DNA from: Phymorhynchus buccinoides
Lineage: Eukaryota; Mollusca; Gastropoda; Neogastropoda; Raphitomidae
NCBI GenBank assembly: GCA_017654935.2
Contig: CM065700.1
Span: forward strand, 44,325,931 to 44,389,930
Direction: 5' to 3'
Length of the DNA stretch: 64,000 bases
Under the pieces are notes generated by a model, which was given only the letters and a program-made list of their open reading frames with translations, was not told where the DNA came from and searched no databases. Positions 1 through 11,333 of this stretch are shown here, one piece after another; within the stretch, counting starts at the first letter, position 1, and each line of letters opens with the position of its first letter. Position numbers and translations under genes: made by a program.

Positions 1-620
1 GAGTCACGACCCCGTCACGCAACGCTACCGCTCGGCAGGGGACGAGCCTTCTGCGTTCCGCAGCGTCGAGCAAGGAAAGCAGCGCTCCATCCCATCATCA
101 TCATCATCTGCAGATTCCCGTGTTGGTGCTGTTGTTTCCGACAAATCCAGAGACCCCCGCAACGCTCAGGGTTCCGGTCAGAGCCACCATCATTCGCGGC
201 GAACGTCGCCGTTGAGAAAATCGGAACACGAAGAGAAACTGGAGAGCGGGGGTCCACCCAAACCTTCGCGCCGAACCCCCTCCGAGGAGAATAACGACAA
301 GGACTCGATAACGGGCGAAATGGCGATCGACGATTCGACGGTGCGGTTGTTTATCGCGTTGTTCGACTACGACCCCATCACCATGTCGCCCAATGTGGAC
401 TCCATCGACGAAGAGCTGCCGTTCAGGGAGGGGCAGATTCTGAAGGTTTACGGGGAGAAGGACGCGGATGGGTTTTTCCGGGGCGAGGCGGAGGGCCGGG
501 TGGGTTACATCCCTTGCAACATGGTGTCAGAGATCCACATTGACGACCCGGAGCTGGTGGAGCAGCTGCTGAAGGAGAACCAGAGCGACAGTAACAACGC
601 CCAGCAGAGCTCTTCCACAG
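1..620 (+). CDS. Rimbp: RIM-binding protein, exon with SH3 domain II (5' end outside window)
   Basis: RIM-BPs are presynaptic active-zone scaffolds whose SH3 domains bind proline-rich motifs in RIM and voltage-gated calcium channels. The frame (codons starting at position 2) is open from the window edge, so the exon starts upstream. About 110 residues of Ser/Arg/His-rich linker lead into an SH3 domain at about 344-534, with the ALFDYDP motif near its start, a GEKDADGFFRGE RT-loop/strand segment and GYIPCNMV near its end. This order and wording match SH3-II of the RIM-BP family. The exon ends at a CAG|GTGGGG donor after one base of a codon; an in-frame stop 12 bases later confirms the exon must end here. 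It splices in phase to the exon at 2544. The family call is from recognised motifs; no alignment was run. Confidence 0.88.
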
Positions 621-751
621 GTGGGGGCTATTAGCAGAGATCAGGGTCGTTCATTATTTCGTTCTTTCATTTGTTTGCTCGTTCATTCATTCATTCAGTC
701 AGTCAGTCAGGTGGGGCCTTTAGCATAGCTTATGATCGTTCACTCCATTCA

Positions 752-997
752 TTAACCCTTTCACCGCCAGCCATATTTCAGCCTAAAATGTCCATTAAAT
801 TTACCTGGGTAGAGAACAAAATCCATCTGCAGTATTGGGGATTCTTCTGTGACATATATAAAATAAAGTCTGTCCTTACTTCCCAAAACTAAGACAATAG
901 GGTCTTTGGATAATAGACCCCAATTTGATGCCTTTTAGTGACATAGGTGTTAAATCACTGTGGTGCTAAAATGCGACTTTGGCGGTGAAAGGGTTAA
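752..997 (+). mobile_element. piggyBac-like MITE (family P), copy 1
   Basis: TTAACCCTTTCACCGCCA at the left is mirrored by TGGCGGTGAAAGGGTTAA-type sequence at the right, with a TTAA at both outer edges. The element is 246 bp with a non-coding core. The TTAA target and CCC-type ends point to a non-autonomous piggyBac-like element; no transposase was seen, so the superfamily is inferred. Confidence 0.85.
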
Positions 998-2109
998 TCC
1001 ATTAATTCATCCGTTTATTCATTCATTCATTCATTCGTCTACAGATGGGAATGTTTCACTGTCTCTTAGCTTTCTGTTTTTCATTCATGGACCTCCCCTC
1101 CCACCACTCCCATTAAAAGCGCGCCTATAATCTCTTATGTATCACTTGTACAAAGATGATCATTTAATTATAGGCCTCTATTTAGTTCTTGATTTTCACG
1201 GCTTTATCATAAGTTGACACTGGCCCTAGGTTTGGGCACTGTGAGTATATGTATGTCATGTGTTTGGGCATTGCAGGTATATCAGTTTCATATATATCAG
1301 TTTCATATTCACGAAAGGGACATTAAGTGTCAAACTGACCATTCTGAGAAAATTACGCATTTCAAAACTGCAGACAATTCTCTTTCTAATGATACAAGAA
1401 TCACTCTTGTATGTTTTTCTGTTCCAGAGTTTTTAGCATTTAAAGTTAGTAGGGTGAGCATCAGCCATTTTGAGAAAACACTGTCTAAAGTCTAGCCTAG
1501 CTGAAGAAAATGCATTGACCTAATCGTTTTTAAAGTACATATAAGACCATTTGGAGACCATTTGGAAGATTATCCTTTATGCATATGAAAGATAAGATGT
1601 TAGAGAACACGCAAATACCCATAACTCAAATTTCACCAAAAATGAGATTTTTGACTTTCCAAGCCCGTTGTGAGAAATTATCCCAGCGACTTAATGTCCC
1701 TTTCGTGGTGCTGGGTCACATTTGTTTACTACTCTATGAATGTCTGTTCTCTCTACAGAAGTGCGTCTAGATCGTCCTCTAGGCTAATGTGATGTACTTC
1801 CTTTCTGACCCTCTATGTCCATTATAGCATATCATTGCTTGTGTCTATTCCTTTATAGTGTATTAACTTTTTCACAACACGTACGCTGCTAGAACACTAG
1901 CAACGCCCGAGTAGACCATTGCCAACTCGCTGCTAGTATGTTAGCAACAGGCAAAATGCCCCTGAGGCCGACAGTGGTGTGGCTGCTTTCAACTCATTCA
2001 GTTAAACCCACAATAACGAACTGGTTTTCAAATTTTATATGATTTAAACATTTAAAGATATATCTAAACTACTACACTAAAATAAAGTCATTGTGATCTC
2101 CAGATTATT

Positions 2110-2356
2110 TTAACCCTTTCACCGCCAAAGTCGCATTTTAGCACCACAGTGATTGTAACACCTATGTCACTAAAAGGCGTCAAATTGGGGTCCATTATCC
2201 AAAGACCCTATTGTCTTAGTTTTGGGAAGTAAGGATAGACCTTATTTTATGCATGTCACAGAAGAATCAGCAGTACTGCAGATGGATTTTTTTCTCTACC
2301 CAGGTAAAATTAATGGAAATGTTTGGCTGAAATATGGCTGGCGGTGAAAGGGTTAA
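2110..2356 (-). mobile_element. piggyBac-like MITE (family P), copy 2
   Basis: Reverse-oriented copy of the element at 752: starts TTAACCCTTTCACCGCCAAA, ends GGCGGTGAAAGGGTTAA, 247 bp, with the same core (TGACATAGGTGTT, complemented). Confidence 0.85.
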
Positions 2357-2543
2357 AGAGAATTTATTGAAAAGGGGCAAAATCGGGTCTCCTGAAAGAA
2401 TTTCTGCTCCTTGACTAGCCTAGCTGAAGAAAATGCATTGACCTAATCGTTTTTAAAGTACATATAAGACCATTCTGAGGGAATACGGAGCAGCAAGAGG
2501 GGTTGTGTTAAAAGTGTTAAACAGTAAGGTCTGTTCCTTACAG

Positions 2544-2683
2544 AGGGGGGGGGCAAGGCGAAAAGCGGGGGTCACCTGACACCCAACGGCGTGGCCCCTC
2601 GGCCTGCCTCTGGGCCGTCGAGACGCACAGTCGCCCTCTACGACTACGACCCGCAGGAGTTGTCTCCCAATGTTGACTCTGAG
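2544..2683 (+). CDS. Rimbp: RIM-binding protein, exon with first half of SH3 domain III
   Basis: A pyrimidine-rich acceptor ending TTACAG precedes this 140-bp exon, and it ends at GAG|GTACGA. Two bases complete the codon left open at 620, then a Gly/Lys linker leads to VALYDYDPQELSPNVDSE, the opening strand of the third RIM-BP SH3 domain. The rest of that SH3 lies in the next exon, so the domain is split by an intron after its ALYDYDP signature. The frame is closed on both sides without this splicing. The exon is too short to appear as an ORF of its own and was assigned by phase and motif. Confidence 0.85.
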
Positions 2684-2840
2684 GTACGATTATCTCCCTT
2701 TGATTTCAACTAAGTTCTGTATGTGCTCTTCTTGTCATTTCTCTTTGTCATGTTCTTCATTTCTCCGTCTCTGCATCTCTAGTTTTTGTCTCTTTGTCTC
2801 TCTGTCTCTTTCTGTCTGTCTGACTGTCATTTTCTCTCGC

Positions 2841-3115
<275 letters not shown>

Positions 3116-3438
3116 TCAAAGGTAAGCTAGAGTCAAATTGAGTGAAAACAAATTTGATGTTGAAAGAAAAGAATCAGAAAGCAGTACATTGATATAAAGT
3201 CAGCTATTGCTTTCTTGAAACAGTTCACATTGCATCCATGTTTGTGATCGAGGTGGTCATCATAATTTTAGAATTCATAGTAAGCAATTTGTGAAGCAAG
3301 TAGAAGACATTTTTAATCAGGCTACACCAGTGACAAAGTTGTTATAGAGCGGTTGGGAATGAAAGAGTTCCTCTGAATTTTTATGTGTATGTGTGTGTGT
3401 CATATTTTCCCCCCAGAAAATGTTTTGTATAGCTAGTC

Positions 3439-3633
3439 GGGGCTCTATGAAGTAATAAAATTCTAAAGGACCCTCTAAAAGAATGTGCAGGGGTTCCCAG
3501 GGATGCACAAAAAAAATTCTTTTTAGCATTCACTAATGCCACTGAGACCCTCTATCCCGCCTCTAGGACCCTCTATACTGTAAGTGAAGGAGTCCCTGGG
3601 ACCCCTTGTTTTGCGGGACGATTGGGAGCCCTG
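3439..3633 (-). mobile_element. family D MITE (GGGCTCCC ends), copy 1
   Basis: GGGGCTCTATGAAGTAATAA to GATTGGGAGCCCTG; the core AAAGGACCCTCTAAAAGAAT and CTCTATACTGTAAGTGAAGG matches 38411-38630 inverted. Confidence 0.72.
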
Positions 3634-4033
3634 TTAGTGCTTTTACCTCTTAGCGTAATCAACGCTTTCCTTAAATAATCGATGGCTTGGAGTCAAAACG
3701 GACTATCTTTAGATAGGCCATTGATGTATTATTGGATTTAGTACAGAAACTAATAACTTGTATCAAGCAACAACTGCAGAAATATAAAAAGGTGGTTTTG
3801 CTTTTTATATTTCAGCAGGTTTTTTTTATACACATTATTAGTTTTCATAATAAGTTCAATAATATGTCAATGGACTATCTAAAGATGGTCCGTTTTGACT
3901 CCAAGCCATCGTAATTTGTCCCGTTGCCTCCACTGGATCTGAATTGACCAATGATATGTTTCGACACAAAACCAGACCCCCCAATAAACCGACCAATCTC
4001 TTAATTCTTCGATTCCTTTGCATTCCCTATAAG

Positions 4034-4276
4034 CTGGAGCTGGCCTTCAAGCAAGGGGACATCATCTTCATCTCCGGAGAGATGGACGAGGACGGGTTCT
4101 ACGTGGGAGAGCTGAGCGGAGTGCGCGGGCTGGTCCCCTCCAACTTTCTCCAGGACGCGCCCCTCTCCGACGAGGACGAGGTGCTGGAGAGCGCCTCCAT
4201 GGTCTCTCCGTCGCGCTCCCAGGGGAGCATTTCCGCGGCCTCGCGGCGCTCCGACTCGCTGAACACGCTGAATAAC
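4034..4276 (+). CDS. Rimbp: RIM-binding protein, exon with second half of SH3 domain III
   Basis: The acceptor is CCCTATAAG and the donor AATAAC|GTAGGT; the exon is 81 whole codons (phase 0 at both ends). It begins LELAFKQGD and continues [17 protein letters not shown] and GLVPSNFL, which complete the SH3-III fold begun in the previous exon. An acidic DEDEV segment and a Ser-rich stretch ([17 protein letters not shown]) follow, as in the region after the last SH3 of RIM-BPs. Reading on past the donor gives Gly-rich low-complexity sequence and a tail, judged intronic because the phase-0 splice to 14831 restores a typical RIM-BP end. Confidence 0.85.
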
Positions 4277-4636
4277 GTAGGTGGAGGCGGTGGTGGTGAG
4301 GAGAGGAGGAGGGGCCCCGCGAGGGTTGAGGGCTCTGTGACAGCGTCGGCTTTGCATGTGGCTGGTGTGGCGTCTGTGTTCACTACTACTACTACTGCTA
4401 CTGCTCATCCCCCTGATGGTGCCCCACCCGGTAATCATTCCTTCCTTCCTCCTTCCTTGCTTGCGCGCCTTTAATTCTTCCCCCCTTTTTTTCTTCTCCA
4501 TTCGTTCTTTCTTTAATAAGTTCATCCGTTCCATCCTTCTCTCCTTCCCTCTATGTCTCTCTTGAGAGAGAGAGAGAGGGGAGAGAGAGGGGGTGGGGGG
4601 TGGAATAGTTAGTAGTGTGTGCTGTGCAATGATTCT

Positions 4637-4863
4637 TATTGGCCACTGCAAAGAACACATTTTGCAAGAGTGAATGCCCTTGGTTGGTTGGGGGAAGATG
4701 GTTGAGTACTGACCAAACAAGAGAATAACTCTCGCCAATAACCCTATTTGAGGCCACTTAATGGCTGCCTTTTGCAAGAGTGAATGCCCTTTTGGATACT
4801 GATCAACAAGGGCTTAACTCTTGCTGTCAAGGGCGCTAATAACCCTAGTTGCAGTGGCCAATA
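4637..4863. mobile_element. 227-bp TIR element
   Basis: TTATTGGCCACTGCAA at the left, TTGCAGTGGCCAATA at the right; it contains two TTTTGCAAGAGTGAATGCCC copies. Confidence 0.72.
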
Positions 4864-6899
4864 GGTTGAGGCCATACAGCTTTTTCTTAAATGGAACTAT
4901 TTTAGTGGAGAGAAGTATTGGGGAAGGGACAAAGAGTGGGGGTGGGGGTGGGGTATGAAGTTTGTTCGTTTACGTTTGCATTAATGGGATTCTAATTAGT
5001 ACAAGGTATGGGGGGAAGGATGAAACTTTACAGGCTGCGTTTTATGGTTCAGCAGGGGTTGGGATGCGATACGGGGACTGGTTGTGAAATTTGTACGCTT
5101 ACTTCAAGTTGGCTTGCCCCCTCTAGTGTCTTGAATAGACGATTTTCAGAGAAAAAACTAGGGGAGAGCACTTTGTGAAAATTAGAGTTGTTTACTTCAA
5201 TTACTCTGTCAAATACCATAGCAACAATGGCGTCAAAGCTTGAAACCGCAGGATGCGAGTCAGCGACTTGCAAACATTTTGTAGAAAAATAAGGGGTGCC
5301 CAGTTGCTACAAATTAACTTGCAAACTGTGACGTAAAAATATAAATTACATCAAATTTAGAATGACGCGCTGCGTTCTACATGCTGTGTGTCTCCTGAAA
5401 CACAGGAAGCGAGGGCTGGGGATTTACCTGATGGTAGAGTAACTTCCCCTGTTTGACCGATTGAATTAGGCACGATAACTATTGTCAGGTGGGAATGGGA
5501 TATAGCTGGTAGAATAGAAAAACATGGTGTTAAAAGATTTGTGTTTTATTGCATACAATGTCTGTTCGGTTCATTCTTATCTCTTGCTTGTCAATTAACA
5601 CAAATCGTGATTCAGTCACCTGATTCAACTTTTGTGAGCAAGAAATGAAGACTGAAGTGAATGGTTTAAACATGAAGAAGCATCGATAGCTATATGTTTT
5701 TCCACATGTTTTGTGTTTGTGTGCGTGTGTGTGTGTGCGTGCGTGTGCGTCTTACTAAATTAAAAAATTATATTTTGAAATCCTTTTTTGGGGGTGTGTT
5801 TTCACAAATTTTCTGTACAAAGTAGTTATTTAGCTTTTTTTTCAAATAGACATTTTCAATTTGGTGTTTTAATTGCATGTAATTTCTAAAGTTTTAATAG
5901 TTTAGAGGAAAGGGGGATAGGAGAAAGAGGTTGAATAACTTAATAGTTATTAAACATTTGCAATCATTAACTAAGAATTTGCTTTTTCTCAACTTTACAA
6001 CATTAACTTTTTCATGTCCCAACTTGATTGTCTGTAAGCGTCGATAGATTTTAGCATATTCTGTTTTTGTTTCTTTATCATTCAATCATTTACAATTCTA
6101 ATGTTCTTAAGCTTCAGTTACTGTAAAAATTAACCAAAGATGTTCTTACATTTGTCATTTTATGTCAAATCTTTCCACCGTTCAGTTTTCCATGTCCCAA
6201 GACTTTCTTTCACGAGTACATTCTTTTATATCAAAAAATATTTCCTTTCATTGATAGTTTACTTTAAATCATTCCAACATTTGATTTTTCCAAAACCCTA
6301 TTAACACTTGAGTTTCGCTCTCCTAATTTGGTTCTCAAAGTGACTTTTCAGTGCATGGACGTCAATGCACCAACTGATTTGGTTCGTTTTCATTCTTTTC
6401 AACCTAATGATGAACGTTCGTGTGACCTGAGTTTATTTTTAATATCCGTGGATTATTTAGCAGATAGAGTGGCCGTTATTTTTCATCCGAATTCGGTGAG
6501 GAAGGAGAAGGAACTGCCTGAATGGTTGCCGTGGTTTTGAGTCACCATAGCAACTGGTTTTTTGTTTACCTCCAGCATGCACTTTTGTTGTTGTCGTTTT
6601 CTTTTCTTTTCCACCTGAGTTAATTCTGCCTTCTGTTCAGTTTCTCGGCTTGGTCAGGTGTAAGTGTAAATGTCAAAGACGGAGGAACAGAAATTCTTTG
6701 TGTACTAGGTATAATTGCCCTTGCGAGTTTAAACTGCATTATTTTTGGGGGTTCTTAATGAAAGACCCACTATGCCGATGGGTATTTACCCTCCATTGTT
6801 TGGAACATTTGTTAACTCATTCGCATCGCAATGATTTTGAATTATTAAAAAAGCTCACAAATCACTCCAGCCATACACACAAGCAAAACAGACATAGAC

Positions 6900-7186
6900 C
6901 AGACCTGCCTACCCATACGATTTTTTCCGTATTTTGTACACGATTTTGAGCCCCAGTACTGCAGTACGGTAAATGGAAAATTAATACGGCCAAAATTTGA
7001 ACTTAAGGTCTCCTAAGATCGGTCAAAATTGAGTGTTTTTCATCATTTCGCATGGCGGTTTAAATACTTTAATGTTCTGTAATGTTCCGTTTTGGGGTCT
7101 CCTTGCAAAACACGGAATTTTGGGAAAAAGTACGGAATTTTTTTTCGTGGAGTACCTAAAAAAGAAATTGGGGGTAGGCAGGTCTG
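6900..7186. mobile_element. small TIR element (AGACCTGCCTACC ends), copy 1
   Basis: AGACCTGCCTACCCATACGA at the left and GGGGGTAGGCAGGTCTG at the right, about 287 bp, with paired ACGGAATTTT/ATTTTCCGT-like blocks. Confidence 0.75.
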
Positions 7187-8042
7187 ATAGACAGAAAGAG
7201 AAATGAAAGAAGATTACAGGTTTTTACATCAGGTTTAGACATAGAGAAGTGGTAGATCAGACTTTTTTATATATAGACTTTACATGGAAACACTCTACAA
7301 CAATTAGTTTCCCCACTTCAAGCTACTACAAACGCATAGTAAGAGGCAAAAGTGTGGTCTAAGGGAGCGAAGCGAGTTTAGAAGTGACCAAAGTGTGGTG
7401 TGCGCACAAATTTGCTTCCCTTGAAACAAATTCCTCAAATTGACAGCTTTATATTAATTCTGGTCATATATGGGTGGAACGACTTGAATGAGTTAAGATT
7501 TCTTACCAGTGAGAGAGGAAAAACACATGATAAGGCTGGGTTGGGTATTTTTTTCACACATCGGCATGGTGGGTCTTTGACATCTGCTTTTTATCAACAC
7601 CCCGGGCCCCCCCCCCCCCCCAAAAAAAAAGCACGATTTTACAAATTACGAATTACAAATTTTACGCAATGATTTTTGTCTGCATAAAATTGTAAGAAAT
7701 ATGCAGAGAAATTTGCTCTAAAAGAATACAGAAAAAATATTGGAACCCCCCCAAAAATAGAATGGGGTGGGGTTGGGGAGGTCACTCTATATGCAGAGAC
7801 CGAATTGATGCGCAAGTGGTGCCCAGGTCCTAATGAGGAATTTCATTTCTATTAAGACTATAGATAAGAATTAAATGGAAGCAAGATAAGTTTGAACAAA
7901 AATATCCCGGATAGATGATGCTATATGATTACCACAACAGTTTTCCTTTTATGAACGCAATAATGGGAATGCGATTTTTAGCATCTTAAAAGCAAAGTTT
8001 GTTCTTCGCGTATGCTAAATATACCAGTATCGTAGAACATGT

Positions 8043-8291
8043 TTAACCCTTTCACCGCCAGCCATATTTCAGCTTAAAATTTCCATTATATTTACCTGGG
8101 TAGAGAATAACATCCACCTGCAGTATTGGGGATTCTTCTGTGACAGATATAAAAATTAATAAGGTCTAACCTTACTTCGCCAAACTAAAACAATAGGGTC
8201 TGGATAATGGACCCCGGTTTGATGCCTTTTAGTGACATAGGTGTTAGATCACTGTGGTGCTAAAATGCGACTTTGGCGGTGAAAGGGTTAA
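8043..8291 (+). mobile_element. piggyBac-like MITE (family P), copy 3
   Basis: Full-length copy with both TTAA edges and intact terminal inverted repeats; the core is closely similar to the copy at 752. Confidence 0.85.
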
Positions 8292-8737
8292 TGGGGTTTT
8301 CAGGAAGGTTTCCACGCCTTTGACAGTTAAAAAAAGTAGCTTACAGTTTGAAATAAAATGCTTTAGGATTGACCTGACCTTGCTGTTGGTTTTTGTGCAC
8401 AATGTTTGGCTTTGATTTGGTTTGGTTGGTCTTGTGAGAGGTTGCATTTTGCGTAACATTCTGCTGTAAGTACTGGTGCTGAGATAAAGGCTGTGGCCTC
8501 CCATGGTTCTTGATAGAAATGTTCACAGCATGTACAGGCGCATTGCAGAAAGGTCTTCCTTAGCTGAGGTGCATGTTATATATAGTGACCATGGTTTGGG
8601 ATGTACCTTTAAATCTCGCATAGATTAAGACAGCTATAAACTCTTAAGACTAACACAAACTAAGTGGGCTTCGATAGTTCTTCTTCTTTGATATATATAT
8701 AGCATATCTGCCTTATGAAGATTCTAATGATGTGTGC

Positions 8738-8968
8738 TTAGCCCTTTCACCGCCAGCCATTTATCAGCCAAAATTAACTGGGTAGGTAAAAAAAAAATCT
8801 GCAATATTGCATATTTCTCTGTAACATATATAACATTAGGCCTGTCCTTACACCCCAAAGTTAAGAAAATAGGGTCTTCAGATAACAGGCCCTGATTTGA
8901 TGCCTTTTAGTGACATGGGTGTTAAACCATTGTGGTGCTAAAATGCGACATTGGCAGTGAAATGGTAA
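8738..8968 (+). mobile_element. piggyBac-like MITE (family P), copy 4, diverged
   Basis: The left end is TTAGCCCTTTCACCGCCAGC and the right end GGCAGTGAAATGGTAA, so both TTAA edges are mutated. Its right end runs directly into the first unit of the 61-bp array, whose units begin AATGGTAAAG like this altered terminus. Confidence 0.75.
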
Positions 8969-9816
8969 AGAGCCCCACATGGCTGAAAGGCCGAAGAGGG
9001 CGTAAAGCCTTATTTTGTTGAAATGGTAAAGAGCCCCACGTGGCCGAAAGGCCGAAGAGGGTGTAAAGCCATATTTTGTCGAAATGGTAAAGAGCCCCAC
9101 GTGGCCGAAAGGCCGAAGAGGGCGTAAAGCCATATTTTGTCGAAATGGTAAAGAGCCCCACATGGCCGAAAGGCCGAAGAGGGCGTAAAGCCTTATTTTG
9201 TCGAAATGGTAAAGAGCCCCACATGGCCGAAAGGCCGAAGAGGGCGTAAAGCCATATTTTGTCGAAATGGTAAAGAGCCCCACATGGCCGAAAGGCCGAA
9301 GAGGGCGTAAAGCCATATTTTGTCGAAATGGTAAAGAGCCCCACATGGCCGAAAGGCCGAAGAGGGCGTAAAGCCATATTTTGTCGAAATGGTAAAGAGC
9401 CCCACATGGCCGAAAGGCCGAAGAGGGCGTAAAGCCATATTTTGTCGAAATGGTAAAGAGCCCCACATGGCCGAAAGGCCGAAGAGGGCGTAAAGCCATA
9501 TTTTGTCGAAATGGTAAAGGGCCCCAATGGCCGAAAGGCCCGTAAAGCCTTATTTTGTCGAAATGGTAAAGAGCCCCACATGGCTGAAAGGCCGAAGAGG
9601 GCGTAAAGCCATATTTTGTCGAAATGGTAAAGGGCCCCACATGGCCGAAAGGCCGAAGAGGGCGTAAAGCCATATTTTGTCGAAATGGTAAAGAGCCCCA
9701 CATGGCCGAAAGGCCGAAGAGGGCGTAAAGCCATATTTTGTCGAAATGGTAAAGAGCCCCACATGGCCGAAAGGCCGAAGAGGGCGTAAAGCCATATTTT
9801 GTCGAAATGGTAAAGG
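8961..9816 (+). repeat. 61-bp tandem array (about 14 units)
   Basis: The unit starts AATGGTAAAGAGCCCCACAT and includes GGCCGAAAGGCCGAAGAGGG and TAAAGCCATATTTTGTCG. There are thirteen near-identical copies and one shortened copy (about 9510-9560). The array abuts the right terminus of a diverged family P MITE. Since 61 is not a multiple of three, the frame rotates through the array and gives long repeat-derived - strand ORFs that are not genes. Unit fragments recur at 11519-11550 and 58985-59020. Confidence 0.95.
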
Positions 9817-10084
9817 CGTGACAACTGATCCAATGATTCGGGTCTCGCTAGTCTGAAATGCGCTGCCTCCCACGCAACAGGGGAAAAAGAAGGGCTGAAG
9901 CATTGATATCGCGAGAAGCGAGGCAAATGAAACCACGCAGCTGGTGAAGATTGTTTATCTACGGCCGCTGTGGCTTTAACATGCTATTGTATAAGTAAGT
10001 TGAACTACTGGGCTTTGTTTTAATGCACCCGTTTCTCATTGTGCCCATGCAGGTGAAATAAATCTATATAATTTTGAGTTTTTC

Positions 10085-10325
10085 GGATGAGACGATAAAC
10101 CGAGGTCCCGTGTGCTCATGCACTTAGCACACGTTAAACCCAGTGGCAACGAAAATGTTGTCATTTGGTCAAAATTTACCCCCCTCCCTTCCTTCCTCAT
10201 CAGTCACACAAAAAGAGCATGCAAAAAACAAGCAAACATTGGCTGCGACGCGCTCTCCAGGTGGGAGCAACCCGAATTTCACAGAGACGCCTCTGTGACT
10301 ATAATGTACCTGACCTAGCCTAACT
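10085..10325 (+). mobile_element. tRNA-SINE family S, copy 1, 5'-truncated
   Basis: It starts at GGATGAGACGATAAACCGAG and lacks the tRNA-like head. The conserved body motifs are GCACTTAGCACACGTTAAAC, CAGTCACACAAA and GGGAGCAACCCGAATTTCAC, ending GACTATAATGTACCTGACC. Confidence 0.8.
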
Positions 10326-10794
10326 TCTTAGCGGTTGATTTGGTAGGCTGATGCTATGTAAATGAAAGAACGAGCAAAAGAGAAGACACAGTTTCCCCCT
10401 TAAAAATCGAGGCTATTATCCTTTGCATAATCTTTCTTTCTCATTTTTCTTAAAATGTTAAAAAGATTGAAATATGCTACGATTGTTTGCATCCTTTAGT
10501 CAATGCACGTGTCCTTTTGTTTGTAAAGTATATGGTTCCCCCCCCCCCCCCCCTAGCTAGATCTCTTATTCTTGTGTTTGTTCAGTTTCTTTTCTTGTCA
10601 TTTCTAGTGGGTGAACTGTGGTATCAGTATAAATATAGTGGTGGAATCTTTGTTCGGTCTCAACCGTATTGTACTGTGCAGTGATTTGGTTTAATTCGGT
10701 TTGGTGTGCTACTGTGTAGTGTATGCTGTGTTTGATGTGGTTTGTTTTGACCTTGAAGTTTGGAGAAACGAAGATGAATGCTGGGTTCAATAAA

Positions 10795-11025
10795 ATTCAC
10801 AACAAATTGAAACAGAGTCGAAACCCAAAAGGAAAGGTTTAATAACAAAAAAACACAGAACAAAACAAATCATGACGTTTCCAGTTCAACCTGTTGTCCA
10901 GTGCTAAAATTTTTTTTTTATTTTTTTCATATATTTTGTTCTAAATTTTTAGCACTGGTTGAACCCGAAACGTGATTTTTTTTTTTTTGTCTTTTGGGTT
11001 TCAATTTCGACTGTGTTTGAATTTC
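10795..11025. repeat. imperfect long inverted repeat (hairpin)
   Basis: Left arm pieces GAGTCGAAACCCAAAAGG, GACGTTTCCAGTTCAACC and CCAGTGCTAAAA are answered by TTTTTAGCACTGGTTGAACC, CGAAACGTGATTTTT and TTTTGGGTTTCAATTTCGAC on the right. The fold-back is about 230 bp with an A/T-rich centre. Confidence 0.7.
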
Positions 11026-11333
11026 TTGAAGTTTGGTTTGGATCGTGTTTGAAAGTTGCATGTGTTTCTTTTAAGCTTGGGGACTTTTTTGTTTATAGTC
11101 TCTTGAGAGCTGATGCAGTTTTGTGGAGCATAGCATAGTCATACATAAGTTTACTATTTTGTGGGATAAAATGTGTCTTTGTATGCGTGACTTATGGGCT
11201 GAATGCGGGTGCGTAACCAGTAATGGGCTGAATGCGGGTGTGTAACCAGTAATGGTGCGTAGTGCATGTACCTGTATGTGAATGGTTTTTGGTTCAAATG
11301 ATTTCTCTCTTTCAGCTTCCATTTGTGGCTATA

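Larger units (their letters stand above)
621..2543 (+). other. RIM-BP intron
   Basis: It begins with a (TTCA)n-like stretch, which recurs at about 1015-1040, and carries two oppositely oriented piggyBac-like MITEs (752-997 and 2110-2356). A segment at about 1495-1540 (CCTAGCTGAAGAAAATGCAT) is repeated at about 2420-2470. No coding sequence is seen. Confidence 0.75.
4277..8042 (+). other. RIM-BP last intron, left part
   Basis: AT-rich sequence with a TIR element at 4637-4863, a (GT)n tract near 5716-5750 and a TIR element at 6900-7186. A fragment of the TTAAAGACCCACC MITE family (TTTCTTACCAGTGAGAGAGG) lies at about 7490-7580, and a poly-C run at about 7608-7620. No gene is recognised. Confidence 0.7.

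Noticed and set aside
4001..4777. 258-codon - strand ORF
   Set aside because: It is antisense to the RIM-BP exon at 4034-4276 and continues into low-complexity sequence.
8961..9816. CRISPR array
   Set aside because: The repeats are contiguous with no variable spacers, there are no cas genes, and the DNA is eukaryotic. The same holds for the other arrays.
8861..9926. Long - strand ORFs (up to 334 codons) over the 61-bp array
   Set aside because: The frame stays open only because a stop-free unit is repeated; the sequence is a 61-residue super-repeat with no known domain, splice signals or start context.
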